DNA of 64,000 nucleotides from PHAA01 sp034927445 (GCA_034927445.1 JAYFPZ010000016.1:62001-126000); one strand, 5' to 3'; shown: positions 7,124 through 16,521, numbered from the stretch's first letter. Numbers and translations: made by a program. Notes: generated by a model not told the origin, from the sequence alone.

Positions 7124-8278
7124 ATGCATAAACTGGCGGTTAGATTGCCTCCTTTTTCCCCGGATTATTCAGGCGTATGCTCGGCCTTGTTTGAACTGGG
7201 AGGAATGATGGTAATCCACGACGCATCCGGCTGTACCGGCAATTATACCGGCTATGACGAGCCGCGCTGGTATGATTCGGGGTCGTTGGTATATTGCTCG
7301 GCCTTACGGGAAATAGACGCGATTTTGGGCAACGACCGCAAATTTATAGAAAATATCGCTGCGGCTGCGGCAGAACTTGAGCCCAAATTTATCTGTATGT
7401 TGGGCAGTCCGGTGCCCATGGTTATAGGCAGCGATATCAAGGGCATCGCTGCTGAAATCGAGGTGCGAACCGGAATCCCGACTTTGGGGTTCGCTACCAC
7501 CGGACTGCAATATTATGATCGGGGAGCGGCAGATGCATTCCTGGCCTTGGCCCGGCGTTTTGTAACCCAGGCCCATGGGAAAAAGCCGCATACGATCAAT
7601 CTGCTGGGAGCTACTCCGCTTGACTTGGGCGCCGGCCACAACTTAAGGGACTTTTGCCGCGAATTTGAACTGCGCGGTTCTGAGGTCGTATCGACTTTTG
7701 CTATGGATTGCGATATGGAACAAATATGCCATAGCAGTGCCGCAGCGGTAAACGTGGTCCTCTCGGCAAGCGGTTTGGCCCTGGCGGAGCATTTTCACAA
7801 GGCTTTCGGGACTCCTTTTGTGATTGGTCAACCGATGGGAAAAAAACAAGCTGAAAAGCTATGCCAGCTCCTTGAAAAGGCCGAGCAAACAGGGGAAAAC
7901 ATGATCAATAAGGTACCGGCGGCAGCTAATGCCCACTTGCTGCTCATAGGCGAGCAAGTTACCATGCATTCTCTGCGAGCCTGCCTGTATAATGATTTTG
8001 GGCTAATTGGCTGCGATATCGGATGCCCGTTTAATAAGATTCCTCAGCTTGCCGCTGCATCTGACATGGTCTTGGCATCGGAAAAAGCCATAATAAGTGC
8101 TATAAACAGCGGGAAATACACCCATATTATCGGTGACCCGCTCCTAAGGGAACTAATTCGCCGGCCGCTGCGGTTTATTCCGCTGTCTCATATTGCGGTT
8201 TCCAGCAAGATACATTGGCATGAGCCGCCTGAGCTGGCAGGAGAGAAAATTATGAATCTTTTGAAAGGAGTAATGTAA
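7124..8278 (+). CDS. Nitrogenase component 1-like subunit B
   Basis: A 384-residue partner subunit, shorter than NifK (about 520). The N-terminus carries PPFSPDYSGVCSALFELGG (Cys19), then DASGCTGNYTGYDEPRW (Cys37), and later FICMLGSPVPMVIGSD (Cys91). These three cysteines are arranged like NifK 70, 95 and 153. The DEPRW segment is a pattern I associate with uncharacterised clostridial and methanogen component 1 proteins. GGAGG lies just before ATG 7124. The next gene, an importer lipoprotein, begins at the base after its stop, which argues for a joint function. Confidence 0.85.
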   Translation: MHKLAVRLPPFSPDYSGVCSALFELGGMMVIHDASGCTGNYTGYDEPRWYDSGSLVYCSALREIDAILGNDRKFIENIAAAAAELEPKFICMLGSPVPMVIGSDIKGIAAEIEVRTGIPTLGFATTGLQYYDRGAADAFLALARRFVTQAHGKKPHTINLLGATPLDLGAGHNLRDFCREFELRGSEVVSTFAMDCDMEQICHSSAAAVNVVLSASGLALAEHFHKAFGTPFVIGQPMGKKQAEKLCQLLEKAEQTGENMINKVPAAANAHLLLIGEQVTMHSLRACLYNDFGLIGCDIGCPFNKIPQLAAASDMVLASEKAIISAINSGKYTHIIGDPLLRELIRRPLRFIPLSHIAVSSKIHWHEPPELAGEKIMNLLKGVM

Positions 8279-9400
8279 ATGAAAAAGTTATGGGTCTATC
8301 TCGCTATTTTATGTTTATTTCTGACGCCAATGGGAGGCTGCTCGAAAAATGAGGCGAGCCCAACGGCCGGCGGGACACCCCAGAACACCCGCACCATTGT
8401 CGACCAGGCCGGCAACACAGTGGAGCTTCCGGATAAAATAGAAAGGGTGGTTATTACCTCGTTGTGGCCGTTACCCTCCGTATACGTGCTTTTTCAGGGC
8501 TCTGCCGATAAGCTGGTCGGCATGCATCCCGCGTCTTTGAGTGCCGCCAAATATTCCATGCTGTCCAGTGTCGCTCCAGAGGTGCAAAACGTGGAAACGG
8601 CTTTTATTCAGAACGGCCAAATTAATATCGAGGAGCTTATGAAACTGCAGCCGGATGTGGTTTTCTACAGTGCCACCAATACCGCCGAAAAAGAAATACT
8701 GGAGAAAGCGGGTATACCAGCGGTCGGCTTTAGCACCACCATTGCCCAATACAACACCGTCGAAACGGTCAATAGTTGGGTAAAGCTTCTGGGGGAGATT
8801 TTCCAACAGGAAGACAAAGCCGCCGGCATCACCGAATACGGCAGGGATGTTTACAATCAGATTCAGGCCAGAGTCAAAGATATCCCGGAAAAGGATAAAC
8901 CCCGGGTGCTTATATTGTATAAATACAGCGACACCCAATTCCAAACCTCGGGCCGCAATTTTTTCGGACAATTCTGGTGCGAAGCTACCGGCGCAGTCAA
9001 TGTAGCCTCTTCGCTTAACGGCATGGCCGATATCAATATGGAACAGGTGTATGAGTGGAATCCGGATATCATCTACATAACCAATTTCAGTAAGTATCTG
9101 CCGGAAGACCTGTATAACAACCAGGCCCTGAAAGGACATGACTGGAGCGGCGTCAAGGCTGTAAAGGAAGGCCGGGTCTACAAATACCCGCTGGGGATGT
9201 ACAGGTGGTATCCGCCTTCCTCCGATTCTCCGCTCAGTCTCTGGTTCCAGGCCAAGTCCAATCATCCTGAACTTTTTAAGGATATCAACCTAGAGCAAAC
9301 CACCAAAGACTACTATAAAGAATTCTATAATATCGATCTTACCGATGAACAGGTTAAGAAGATATTCAATCCGGCCAGGGAAGCGGCGGATGGAGTATAA
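8279..9400 (+). CDS. Fec/Btu-type ABC transporter substrate-binding lipoprotein
   Basis: A 373-residue extracytoplasmic binding protein for an iron-chelate, heme or corrinoid-type ligand. It has a signal peptide with lipobox PMGGC (Cys21). The class III binding-protein fold starts at TRTIVDQAGNTVELPDKIER and includes IEELMKLQPDVVFY, typical of the FecB/BtuF family. AAAGGAG overlaps the end of the preceding gene and is eight bases from ATG 8279. It is the first transporter gene of the operon. The ligand is not deducible from sequence. Confidence 0.9.
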   Translation: MKKLWVYLAILCLFLTPMGGCSKNEASPTAGGTPQNTRTIVDQAGNTVELPDKIERVVITSLWPLPSVYVLFQGSADKLVGMHPASLSAAKYSMLSSVAPEVQNVETAFIQNGQINIEELMKLQPDVVFYSATNTAEKEILEKAGIPAVGFSTTIAQYNTVETVNSWVKLLGEIFQQEDKAAGITEYGRDVYNQIQARVKDIPEKDKPRVLILYKYSDTQFQTSGRNFFGQFWCEATGAVNVASSLNGMADINMEQVYEWNPDIIYITNFSKYLPEDLYNNQALKGHDWSGVKAVKEGRVYKYPLGMYRWYPPSSDSPLSLWFQAKSNHPELFKDINLEQTTKDYYKEFYNIDLTDEQVKKIFNPAREAADGV

Positions 9401-9403
9401 TCA

Positions 9404-10423
9404 ATGGCCCTTTTAAAAAAGAGCCACGTGCTGGGGGGGATCATACTGGTGATCTTTCCCCTGCTGACGGCTTTGATCTGTATTGGCGTGGGGAGATATT
9501 CACTGACAATCGGGGACTCTTTCCAGGTCCTTTATAATAGCCTGGTTTATGGCAGCAAATCCGTCGATCCCCAGAGTTACAGCGTAATCATCAGCATTCG
9601 CCTGCCCCGCATAATACTGGCCTTATTATGCGGGGCAGGACTGGCGGTAGCCGGAGCGTCATTTCAGGCCCTGTTTACCAACCCGCTGGCAACTCCCGAT
9701 ACTTTAGGGGTTGCAGCCGGGGCATCCTTTGGGGCGGTGCTGGCCCTACTGGTGTGGGACAATTTGCTCTGGATTCAGATGGTAGCCCTATTGATGGGAC
9801 TCCTGGCGGTGTTTTTGACTTATTCCATAAGTAAGCTGCGCGGCAAGGCAACCGTTATTATGATGGTTTTGTCCGGAATCGTCATATCGTCAATGTTTCA
9901 GGCTTTCGTATCATTGATTAAATACCTGGCCGACCCCGAGGATAAACTACCCTCCATTACCTACTGGCTGATGGGGAGCCTGGCCAGCATAACTTATGAA
10001 AGTCTGTTAATAGGGATTCCTTTTATCATTGTAGGAATTGTCCTGATATTTGCCTTGCGCTGGAAGTTGAATGTACTGTCTCTCAGTGAGGATGAGGCGC
10101 ATTCCATGGGTGTAAATGTCAAGCGGCTGCGCCTGCTCATTGTAGTTGCGGCGACCATGACCACCGTATCCGCGGTCTCTATGTGCGGGCAGATCGGATG
10201 GGTTGGGCTTTTGATTCCTCATATCGCCAGAATGCTGCTGGGGAGCAATAACCGCTTTGTTATCCCGACCAGTATCAGTTTGGGCGCCGTTTTTATGCTG
10301 GTAATCGATACGGTTGCCCGCAGTGCCAGTGCTGCGGAGATACCGGTATCTATTCTCACGGCGACGGTAGGCGCTCCCTTTTTTATCTATCTGCTTAGAA
10401 GAACCGGAGGTGCATGGATGTGA
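9404..10423 (+). CDS. FecCD-family ABC transporter permease
   Basis: A 339-residue polytopic permease with about ten membrane helices. Family signatures include RLPRIILALLCGAGLAVAGA, the NPLATPDTLGVAAGASFGA loop and GWVGLLIPHIARMLLG near the coupling helix. It is of full family length and starts three bases after the binding-protein gene. It would pair as a homodimer with the ATPase encoded next, whose start overlaps its stop. Confidence 0.93.
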   Translation: MALLKKSHVLGGIILVIFPLLTALICIGVGRYSLTIGDSFQVLYNSLVYGSKSVDPQSYSVIISIRLPRIILALLCGAGLAVAGASFQALFTNPLATPDTLGVAAGASFGAVLALLVWDNLLWIQMVALLMGLLAVFLTYSISKLRGKATVIMMVLSGIVISSMFQAFVSLIKYLADPEDKLPSITYWLMGSLASITYESLLIGIPFIIVGIVLIFALRWKLNVLSLSEDEAHSMGVNVKRLRLLIVVAATMTTVSAVSMCGQIGWVGLLIPHIARMLLGSNNRFVIPTSISLGAVFMLVIDTVARSASAAEIPVSILTATVGAPFFIYLLRRTGGAWM

Positions 10424-11208
10424 TTTTTGAGGTTCGTGACGGAAGTTTCGGGTATGCGAAAGGGCAAGAAATTCTTAAAAATATTGATTTTTCTATCTGC
10501 GATGGCGATGTGCTGGCTATTCTCGGCCCCAACGGGGTGGGAAAAACCACGCTGTTAAAATGCATGATGGGTTTGTTGAAATGGGGCCGGGGGGGAAGCT
10601 TTTTGGATGGGGAAAACATAACCGTTATGCCGCATCGCCAACTGTGGCAGAAAATCGCCTATGTGCCGCAGGCCAAAGGCTCAGCATTTGCTTACAGCGT
10701 TGAGGAGATGATTCTCCTGGGGCGGAGCGCCCACATCGGGGTAGTAAGCCTGCCTGGCCAAGAAGACTACGAAAAAGCGGAAGAGGCTATGGAAACCATT
10801 GGCATCGCCCATCTCAGAAGCAAGGACTGCAGCCGCATCAGCGGAGGTGAACTGCAGATGGTTTTGATTGCCCGGGCGCTGACGGCGGAACCGTCTCTGC
10901 TGGTATTGGATGAGCCCGAGTCCAACCTGGACTTTAAAAACCAGCTTATAATTCTGGAAACCATTAGGGAGCTCGCTGAAAATAAGGGCATTTCGTCAAT
11001 ATTCAATACCCATTACCCGGCCCACGCTCTGAAAATATCAAATAAATCGTTAATTCTAAATAAACGGGGAAGCAGCTTCTTTGGTGACACCCAGAACGTG
11101 GTGAACTGTGAAAATATGCGTGCCAGTTTTGCGGTTAATGTTCATATAAGTGCCGTACAGATCAGTAACCAGAAACATAATCTGGTTATACCTTTGAGTA
11201 TTGTGTAA
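10414..11208 (+). CDS. FecE-family ABC transporter ATP-binding protein
   Basis: A 264-residue ATPase: Walker A GPNGVGKTT, Q-loop in AYVPQAKG, signature SGGELQ, Walker B LLVLDEPES, and the switch His in FNTHYPAHAL. ATG 10414 overlaps the permease stop. It is three bases from GGAGG; GTG 10420, nine bases from the SD, is a plausible alternative start. It completes a metal-chelate importer in the same operon as the nitrogenase-like reductase. No clear terminator follows. Confidence 0.93.
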   Translation: MDVIFEVRDGSFGYAKGQEILKNIDFSICDGDVLAILGPNGVGKTTLLKCMMGLLKWGRGGSFLDGENITVMPHRQLWQKIAYVPQAKGSAFAYSVEEMILLGRSAHIGVVSLPGQEDYEKAEEAMETIGIAHLRSKDCSRISGGELQMVLIARALTAEPSLLVLDEPESNLDFKNQLIILETIRELAENKGISSIFNTHYPAHALKISNKSLILNKRGSSFFGDTQNVVNCENMRASFAVNVHISAVQISNQKHNLVIPLSIV

Positions 11209-11500
11209 TAGATCCGTTACTGGTCATTACAGCATTTATATTTTGGTTAAAAATAATTATAGCACCGTCAAAGATGTAACTATCACGGCGGCGGACTCAA
11301 CTTTTCCGGCCCAATGAACATTATTGTTTATCAGCTTTTTTATAAGAACCCCCATTCCTAAAGCTGGCATTCAACGGTATTATATAACCTGCATTTTATA
11401 TGGCCTACATAAGCTTTAAGAATCTGATGAAGATATGCTTGTTTTTTAAACCACCCAGATCTTCAATCAATATGGGCTTCTCTTCCTTAATTCCCGAGTT
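11209..11500. other. Intergenic region, no gene seen
   Basis: This AT-rich stretch separates the plus-strand importer operon from the minus-strand rubredoxin gene. I see no convincing hairpin, RNA gene or coding frame. Confidence 0.4.
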
Positions 11501-11674
11501 TTAAGAATTAACTGGTTCTTCCGGTTCAAACATATCTTTACCCGCGCCGCAGATTGGGCAAACCCAATCATCAGGAATATCCTGTAAGGAAGTACCCGGC
11601 GCAATACCACCATCAGGATCGCCTATTGCTGGGTCATAAATATAGCCGCAGACACTACAAACATATTTTTTCAT
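11501..11674 (-). CDS. Rubredoxin
   Basis: A 57-residue rubredoxin, a small electron carrier with one iron bound by four cysteines: YVCSVCGYIYDPAIGDPDGG near the start and DDWVCPICGAGKD near the end. The length is normal (52-58). ATG 11674 is eight bases after GGAGG; an in-frame start 15 bases earlier is not needed. Monocistronic, facing away from the nitrogenase-like operon. A role as electron donor to that operon cannot be shown from sequence. Confidence 0.96.
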   Translation of the reverse strand: MKKYVCSVCGYIYDPAIGDPDGGIAPGTSLQDIPDDWVCPICGAGKDMFEPEEPVNS

Positions 11675-11762
11675 GCGATAAACCTCCAATCTACAAATCA
11701 GGGACGGGTTTTGCTTTATCTTCTTCTTTATCAGTTGCTTTTATCAAATCATTTAATGGTTA

Positions 11763-11888
11763 TTAATAGGGAGCAAGAGCTACTTCCTGTGCCGATCGTT
11801 CCCGTGTCCAGCCTTTGCTTTCCCGCGCTTCCTTTATGGCTCGCCCGAAAGCCGAAAAATCGTATTTACTTTTATTATACATTATCAT
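11763..11888 (-). pseudogene. Truncated XRE-type helix-turn-helix regulator (mobile-element type)
   Basis: Minus-strand reading from ATG 11888 (or 11882) gives a Met-Tyr-Asn-Lys start. It runs through KYDFSAFGRAIKEARESKGW to a TAA at 11765-11763, only about 41 residues. This is the N-terminal helix pair of the HTH regulator common beside Tn916/Tn1549-type conjugation modules; the rest is missing. It suggests that an element end or deletion scar lies here, 15 kb from the matching integrase module. Confidence 0.5.
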
Positions 11889-12180
11889 ATCATCCTATAT
11901 CATTTTACAAGTCACCTCGTAAAAGCTGAACGATGTATTAAAATACCCTGTGTAGTTTTATAAATCCTATTAGCATTTCTTCATTTCGATAAAAACCAAT
12001 AAAATATAAAAATAGAATTTGAATAGTTAATCATTTTGGGGACAGTTAAGCGTTAAAAACTATATAGGGCATTTTTTATATACCCAAAAATGATCTTACA
12101 TTAAATTTTTTAGATTCCTCAATCATTTTGGATACCAGAGAACGTTGTATATTTTGAGGGAATCTTCCGGAGGATTAACC
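11889..12180. other. Intergenic region before the ECF sigma gene
   Basis: AT-rich with no gene. The 11-mer AATCATTTTGG occurs twice, at about 12029 and 12119, flanking TTTTATATACCC-type sequence. A fragment near 12036 (GGGGACAG) resembles the edge of REP-like palindromes. Confidence 0.3.
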
Positions 12181-12696
12181 TTGTTACATGAAGATGAATT
12201 GCTGCAAAGAATCAAAGATGGCGATATTTCTAGTCTGGATAAACTGGTTGCTTTTTATTATCCAGATATTCTGCGCTATTGCTTATGGCATACATCGAAC
12301 AGGCAGACGGCCGAGGACGCAACCCAGGATACTTTTTTGAAAGCTATCCGGCACCTTGATGCGTATGTCCATCGCGGCAAATTCAGAGCGTACCTTTACA
12401 AAATCGCTGCCAATGTGTGCATTGATTATAGCCGTAAAAAGACTATGGAGCACTTGCCGGATGATTTGCAGGAATACGACAGTCACTTGGAACAGATTGA
12501 ATCAGGTGCAAATTTTGTGTGGTTACTGCGCGAATTGCCCGACGAACAACGGGAAGTTGTATTGTTGCGCTTTGTACACGAGCTAAGAGTCCGGGAAATC
12601 GCGGCGGTGGTCGACGTGCCGATGCGTACAATACAATCCCGGTTGCGAAGCGCACTCAAACGAATTGAAAGAGATTTTGGTAAGGAGGAAAAATAG
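12181..12696 (+). CDS. ECF-type RNA polymerase sigma factor
   Basis: A 171-residue sigma-70 family protein of ECF size. Region 2 reads LVAFYYPDILRY...AEDATQDTFLKAIRHLD. Region 4 contains LPDEQREVVLLRF and a helix-turn-helix ending VPMRTIQSRLRSALKR. The TTG start at 12181 is seven bases after CGGAGG. The next gene, a membrane protein, starts directly at the stop codon, and an ABC transporter pair follows. The layout suggests an autoregulated stress- or antibiotic-responsive export unit. Confidence 0.9.
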   Translation: MLHEDELLQRIKDGDISSLDKLVAFYYPDILRYCLWHTSNRQTAEDATQDTFLKAIRHLDAYVHRGKFRAYLYKIAANVCIDYSRKKTMEHLPDDLQEYDSHLEQIESGANFVWLLRELPDEQREVVLLRFVHELRVREIAAVVDVPMRTIQSRLRSALKRIERDFGKEEK

Positions 12697-13485
12697 TTGA
12701 ACAAAAAACTGCGTTTAAAATTACAGACCGCGCTGAAAGACCAGCCAGCCTTGCGAATATCGGAAGAACATTTTGCACAAACAATGCGGGAGGCCCGCGT
12801 TGCATACCAAGGCCGCAGACAGCGGGAGCGCATCCAATATCCGGCCTTCCTGTTGCGGCAGGTACGGTTTGTCGGCGCGACCGTTTGGCTGTTGCAGGGC
12901 TTTATGTTACTGTGCGCTTTCTGGCTCTTTGGCCTTACGGATACAGGGGCTGTTTCTAATCTTGAACCGCGCCATTTGCCGGTATTGCTTGGCTGCTTTG
13001 CGGTCTTTATCGCCATGACCGGCATCCCTTTTATCGGACGTTCGGTGCGGTATAGAATGCTCGAAACGGAAATGGCGGCGCGTATTTCAATTCCCAAACT
13101 ATTGCTGGCTCGGATTTTCATTATCGGTATTGGCAATGTATTGTTGCTTACAGTTTCCTTTCTTCTTGCAAGTACGAAGGCGGAACTTGGCACAGGAAGC
13201 ATTGCTTTATACTTGTTGCTTCCCTATTTGATTGCCTGTTGCGGCTGCTTGTTTATTCAAGCCTACGCGCACAGCGGGCAGCAAGGTTTTATCAGCACAG
13301 CCTTTTGCTTCTCTTTAACCGCGCTGCTGTTTGTGTTGTACAAAACTGCCCCAGTGGTTTATGAACAGGCGTCCGCCCCCGTTTGGGGGGTATTGTGCGC
13401 GATATGCTCTGTGATTCTCATAATAGGGACTTACCGTCTGCTGGATAAGGCGGCATCCTTCGACCTGTTCCCGAGCGGGATATAA
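12697..13485 (+). CDS. Integral membrane protein of the ECF-sigma/ABC operon
   Basis: A 262-residue protein. About 45 cytoplasmic basic residues (LRISEEHFAQTMREARVAYQ) are followed by about six membrane helices. The TTG start follows GGAGG by eight bases and abuts the sigma gene stop. By position it may act as anti-sigma factor or as a membrane subunit of the following ABC transporter. I recognise no specific domain. Confidence 0.7.
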   Translation: MNKKLRLKLQTALKDQPALRISEEHFAQTMREARVAYQGRRQRERIQYPAFLLRQVRFVGATVWLLQGFMLLCAFWLFGLTDTGAVSNLEPRHLPVLLGCFAVFIAMTGIPFIGRSVRYRMLETEMAARISIPKLLLARIFIIGIGNVLLLTVSFLLASTKAELGTGSIALYLLLPYLIACCGCLFIQAYAHSGQQGFISTAFCFSLTALLFVLYKTAPVVYEQASAPVWGVLCAICSVILIIGTYRLLDKAASFDLFPSGI

Positions 13486-13508
13486 AAGCACGAAAAGGAG
13501 TTATACCC

Positions 13509-14399
13509 ATGGAGCTTACGATTCAAGACCTCACCAAACGGTATAAGGATAAAACCGCCGTAAATAATGTGACCCTGACGCTTACCCCCGGCGTATGGGG
13601 ACTTCTCGGTGCGAACGGTGCGGGCAAAACGACCTTGATGCGGATGGTAGCCGGAATTTTAACGCCTACTTCCGGCAAAGTCCAGTACGACGGTATTGAT
13701 ATTAAAACGTTGGGTGAAGCCTACCGGGATATCTTTGGCTATCTGCCGCAAACCTTTGGATTTTACCCGGAATTTACGGTAGCGGACTATCTGCGATATA
13801 TGGCTTCGCTGAAAGGCTTGCCTAAAAAGGAAACCAATTTGAAAATAGACGAGCTGCTTCACAGGCTAACCCTTGCGAATGTTCGCAACAAGCACATTCG
13901 CAAGCTGTCGGGTGGGATGCAACGCAGGGTAGGGATTGCCCAGGCGCTTTTGAACGACCCGGATATTCTGATATTAGACGAACCTACCAGCGGCCTTGAC
14001 CCCGGCGAGCGCATACGCTTCCGAAATATTTTATCGGAGTTTGCACAACAGCGTATTGTCTTGATTTCTACTCATATCGTTTCTGATGTTGAGTATATTG
14101 CCAACCGCAATGCCATTATGAAGGACGGACAAATTATTGCGGTTGACACCACGGACGGGCTTGTAAAAATGATGGACGGCAAGGTATGGCAAGGCACGAT
14201 TCCAGCGGAACAGCTTCATCATTATGAGCGTACCGTCCGGGTTGTGACTGTTCGCAATGAAGAAGGCGGGCGTGTATCGGTACGGTATGTTTCGGAAAGT
14301 CCGAGTTTGCCGGATTCACAGACCGCCGCCCCGCGTCTTGAGGATTTATATCTCTGGCTGTTCCGTGGCGAGGAAGCCGTCAAGGAGGATGCAGTATGA
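13509..14399 (+). CDS. ABC-2 type transporter ATP-binding protein
   Basis: A 296-residue ATPase: Walker A GANGAGKTT, Q-loop GYLPQ, signature LSGGMQRR, Walker B ILILDEPTSGLD, and switch His in LISTHIVSD. A 70-residue C-terminal extension follows the ATPase core, as in antibiotic exporters. An AAAGGAG-type SD precedes ATG 13509, and the end overlaps the permease gene (ATGA). The substrate is unknown. Confidence 0.92.
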   Translation: MELTIQDLTKRYKDKTAVNNVTLTLTPGVWGLLGANGAGKTTLMRMVAGILTPTSGKVQYDGIDIKTLGEAYRDIFGYLPQTFGFYPEFTVADYLRYMASLKGLPKKETNLKIDELLHRLTLANVRNKHIRKLSGGMQRRVGIAQALLNDPDILILDEPTSGLDPGERIRFRNILSEFAQQRIVLISTHIVSDVEYIANRNAIMKDGQIIAVDTTDGLVKMMDGKVWQGTIPAEQLHHYERTVRVVTVRNEEGGRVSVRYVSESPSLPDSQTAAPRLEDLYLWLFRGEEAVKEDAV

Positions 14400-15649
14400 A
14401 CCGCATGATTGCGCTGGAACTCAAACGGGTGGCGAAAACCCGCTCTACATGGATACTGGCGGCGGGGGCGCTGCTGCTGTCGGTTGTAATGGCCCTTTTG
14501 GTTATCTCCTTTGCGCGCCATTGGAACCTTGACGAAAACGGCACGGAAGTAAGGCTGTCCGGCAGAGAAGCAATACAGGCCAACCAGGAAATGCTGAAAC
14601 CTATTGAGGGAGAGCTTACGCCGGAACGAATACGAACTGTCTTTGCAACCTATCATGAGGTATACGAAACCTTTGGAGCAAAGATGGAGGCTATACCAAA
14701 AGACGTATACTATCAAAAATTAGCGCCAATCAATGCGATATTGAATAGCATCCGTGAGGTATATGTGGATAAATCCACCGGCATCCCTGTACCACTGTAT
14801 GAGATTTCTCCGGAAGAAGCGGCCAATTTCTACGAACAACGCACAGAGCGGCTTGTGGGCTACTTATCACAGGAGTATAAAGATTCTCCCGATGCTGTCA
14901 AACAGGCTCTTACCATGAACGAGAAAGTAAAAGTGCCGTTCTATTATGTGTATGGCATTGGGGACAGCGACACGTCGGAGTATCTTACCATGTGCATTTT
15001 CCTGTTGGTTATGCTATGCACAGTCATTGCCGCTCCTATCTTTTCCGCTGACTACCAAAGCGGCGCGGATGATATTTTGCGTTGCACAAAGCATGGGCGG
15101 CGGCGTTTGGCGGTTGTAAAGCTGTTGTCTGCCATTTTGCTTACTACCACGATTTTTGCGGTTTGTGTAACTGCGTTTATCTTGATTTCATACGCCGCGT
15201 TCGGTTGGGATAGCCTGAAAGCAACGCTGCAACTGGCGTTTTCGGCAATTTCCTTTGTCCCGCTTACCGTAGGGGAAGCCAATACGCTGGTTGTCTTTTC
15301 CGGCCTGCTTACATTCCTTGCGACGGTTTGCTTTACACTCTTTCTTTCAACCAAATTCAAAAATCCGATTACCGTGTTGGGGCTTGCTATTGGCGGTTGC
15401 TTACTGCCTACGATTTTGTCTTTCGCCGGAAGCGGTGCCAATATTGAAAATTGGATTAGGTTATGCCTGCCATCGGGGGGAGTTGGGCTTAGGAACAGCT
15501 TTTTCTTTGAACTGACCGAATTTAATTTTTTGCCGCTTGGGCCGATCAGTGTCTGGACGCCGTATATTATCCCGGTAGCAGCAGGTATAGAGATTGTCCT
15601 GTTCTTTATTCTTGCGGTGCGCTCCTATTCCTGGCATGAAGCGTCCTGA
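14396..15649 (+). CDS. ABC-2 type transporter permease
   Basis: A 417-residue membrane protein. One N-terminal helix (ILAAGALLLSVVMALLV) is followed by a large extracytoplasmic domain of about 150 residues and a bundle of about five C-terminal helices (MCIFLLVMLCTVIAAPIFSA onward). This topology is typical of ABC-2 exporter permeases. Translation is coupled to the ATPase gene by a four-base overlap. It ends the operon; a terminator follows at 15747. Confidence 0.85.
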   Translation: MNRMIALELKRVAKTRSTWILAAGALLLSVVMALLVISFARHWNLDENGTEVRLSGREAIQANQEMLKPIEGELTPERIRTVFATYHEVYETFGAKMEAIPKDVYYQKLAPINAILNSIREVYVDKSTGIPVPLYEISPEEAANFYEQRTERLVGYLSQEYKDSPDAVKQALTMNEKVKVPFYYVYGIGDSDTSEYLTMCIFLLVMLCTVIAAPIFSADYQSGADDILRCTKHGRRRLAVVKLLSAILLTTTIFAVCVTAFILISYAAFGWDSLKATLQLAFSAISFVPLTVGEANTLVVFSGLLTFLATVCFTLFLSTKFKNPITVLGLAIGGCLLPTILSFAGSGANIENWIRLCLPSGGVGLRNSFFFELTEFNFLPLGPISVWTPYIIPVAAGIEIVLFFILAVRSYSWHEAS

Positions 15650-15746
15650 TTGGCAAAACCATGTATAGATGTTCGGGGACGGATTTACAAAAAAACTGCC
15701 GCAATTCCTGATAACAGGATAACAAAGGATAGCTTTGATGGAAAAG

Positions 15747-15784
15747 GAAAAGCCCTGAAACGTGCCTGTTTCAAGGCTTTTTGG
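15747..15784 (+). terminator. Terminator of the ECF-sigma/ABC operon
   Basis: AAAAGCC-C-TGAAAC pairs with GTTTCA-A-GGCTTTT around a six-base loop and is followed by T residues. Both strands give a U-run, so it may serve both converging transcription units. Confidence 0.75.
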
Positions 15785-15824
15785 AAAGATAGGTCAAAAA
15801 AGATACCGGTATTTTAGAATTTAC

Positions 15825-16442
15825 TTATAATATCTTAGTATATAAAGCGCTTGGTAAATTAGCCCACAATTCATAAAGAGACTTACTATTTTCAAGTGCG
15901 GCAATAACATTAAAATCAGGTTTTGAAAAAATTATGGGATAATTTATTTCATCGAATTCATCTCGAATATTAAATGCTAATTTTTCTTTCTCCAGTGAAA
16001 ACTGTGCATTTACGCCCGACTTATTTCCTCTTGAATCTAATCTAATCCACTTATTAATTGATTTTAAATGAATTGCATTCAAACCATGTATTACTAATGG
16101 GGATTCTTCATTTTCAAGACGAAGTAATTGATAACAAAAACCGCATGGAATTCCATTACATCTCATTAATGCTGCAAGCAAATGCGATTTTGCATAACAA
16201 ATACCTTCTTTCATTTTCAGTACTTCTGAAGCGCAACAAGTCACAGCTTTCCCTTCAATATCTGCGGAATGAGATATTTTATCCCGTACATATTCATAAA
16301 TAATTATCGCTAATTCAATTTCATTAGAAATATTAGTGGATAATTCTTTTGCTGCTTTTATTACTAATGGATGATTATAATCAACAGTTTTTGTCTGCTC
16401 AAGGTACTCCGAAATGTTGCTGGATTGTAATCTCAATTCCAA
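15825..16442 (-). CDS. Transglutaminase-like domain protein
   Basis: A 205-residue cytoplasmic protein of the transglutaminase/protease-like superfamily. The likely triad is Cys in KEGICYAKSHLLAALMR, His in VIHGLNAIHL and Asp in WIRLDSRGN. The start is a TTG at 16442, eight bases after a perfect GGAGG (16455-16451); reading from further upstream would place this SD inside the gene. The base composition is AT-rich, like its neighbours and unlike the flanking core genes. The substrate is unknown. Confidence 0.75.
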   Translation of the reverse strand: MELRLQSSNISEYLEQTKTVDYNHPLVIKAAKELSTNISNEIELAIIIYEYVRDKISHSADIEGKAVTCCASEVLKMKEGICYAKSHLLAALMRCNGIPCGFCYQLLRLENEESPLVIHGLNAIHLKSINKWIRLDSRGNKSGVNAQFSLEKEKLAFNIRDEFDEINYPIIFSKPDFNVIAALENSKSLYELWANLPSALYTKIL

Positions 16443-16521
16443 AGATAACACCTCCGAAGATCCTTTGATTTTGTTCATTATAGCATAATAGCGGTGTAGT
16501 CCTATGCTCATAATCTATATA

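Noticed and set aside
11711..11929. 72-codon plus-strand frame
   Set aside because: It is antisense to the truncated HTH regulator, is low-complexity, and lacks an SD.
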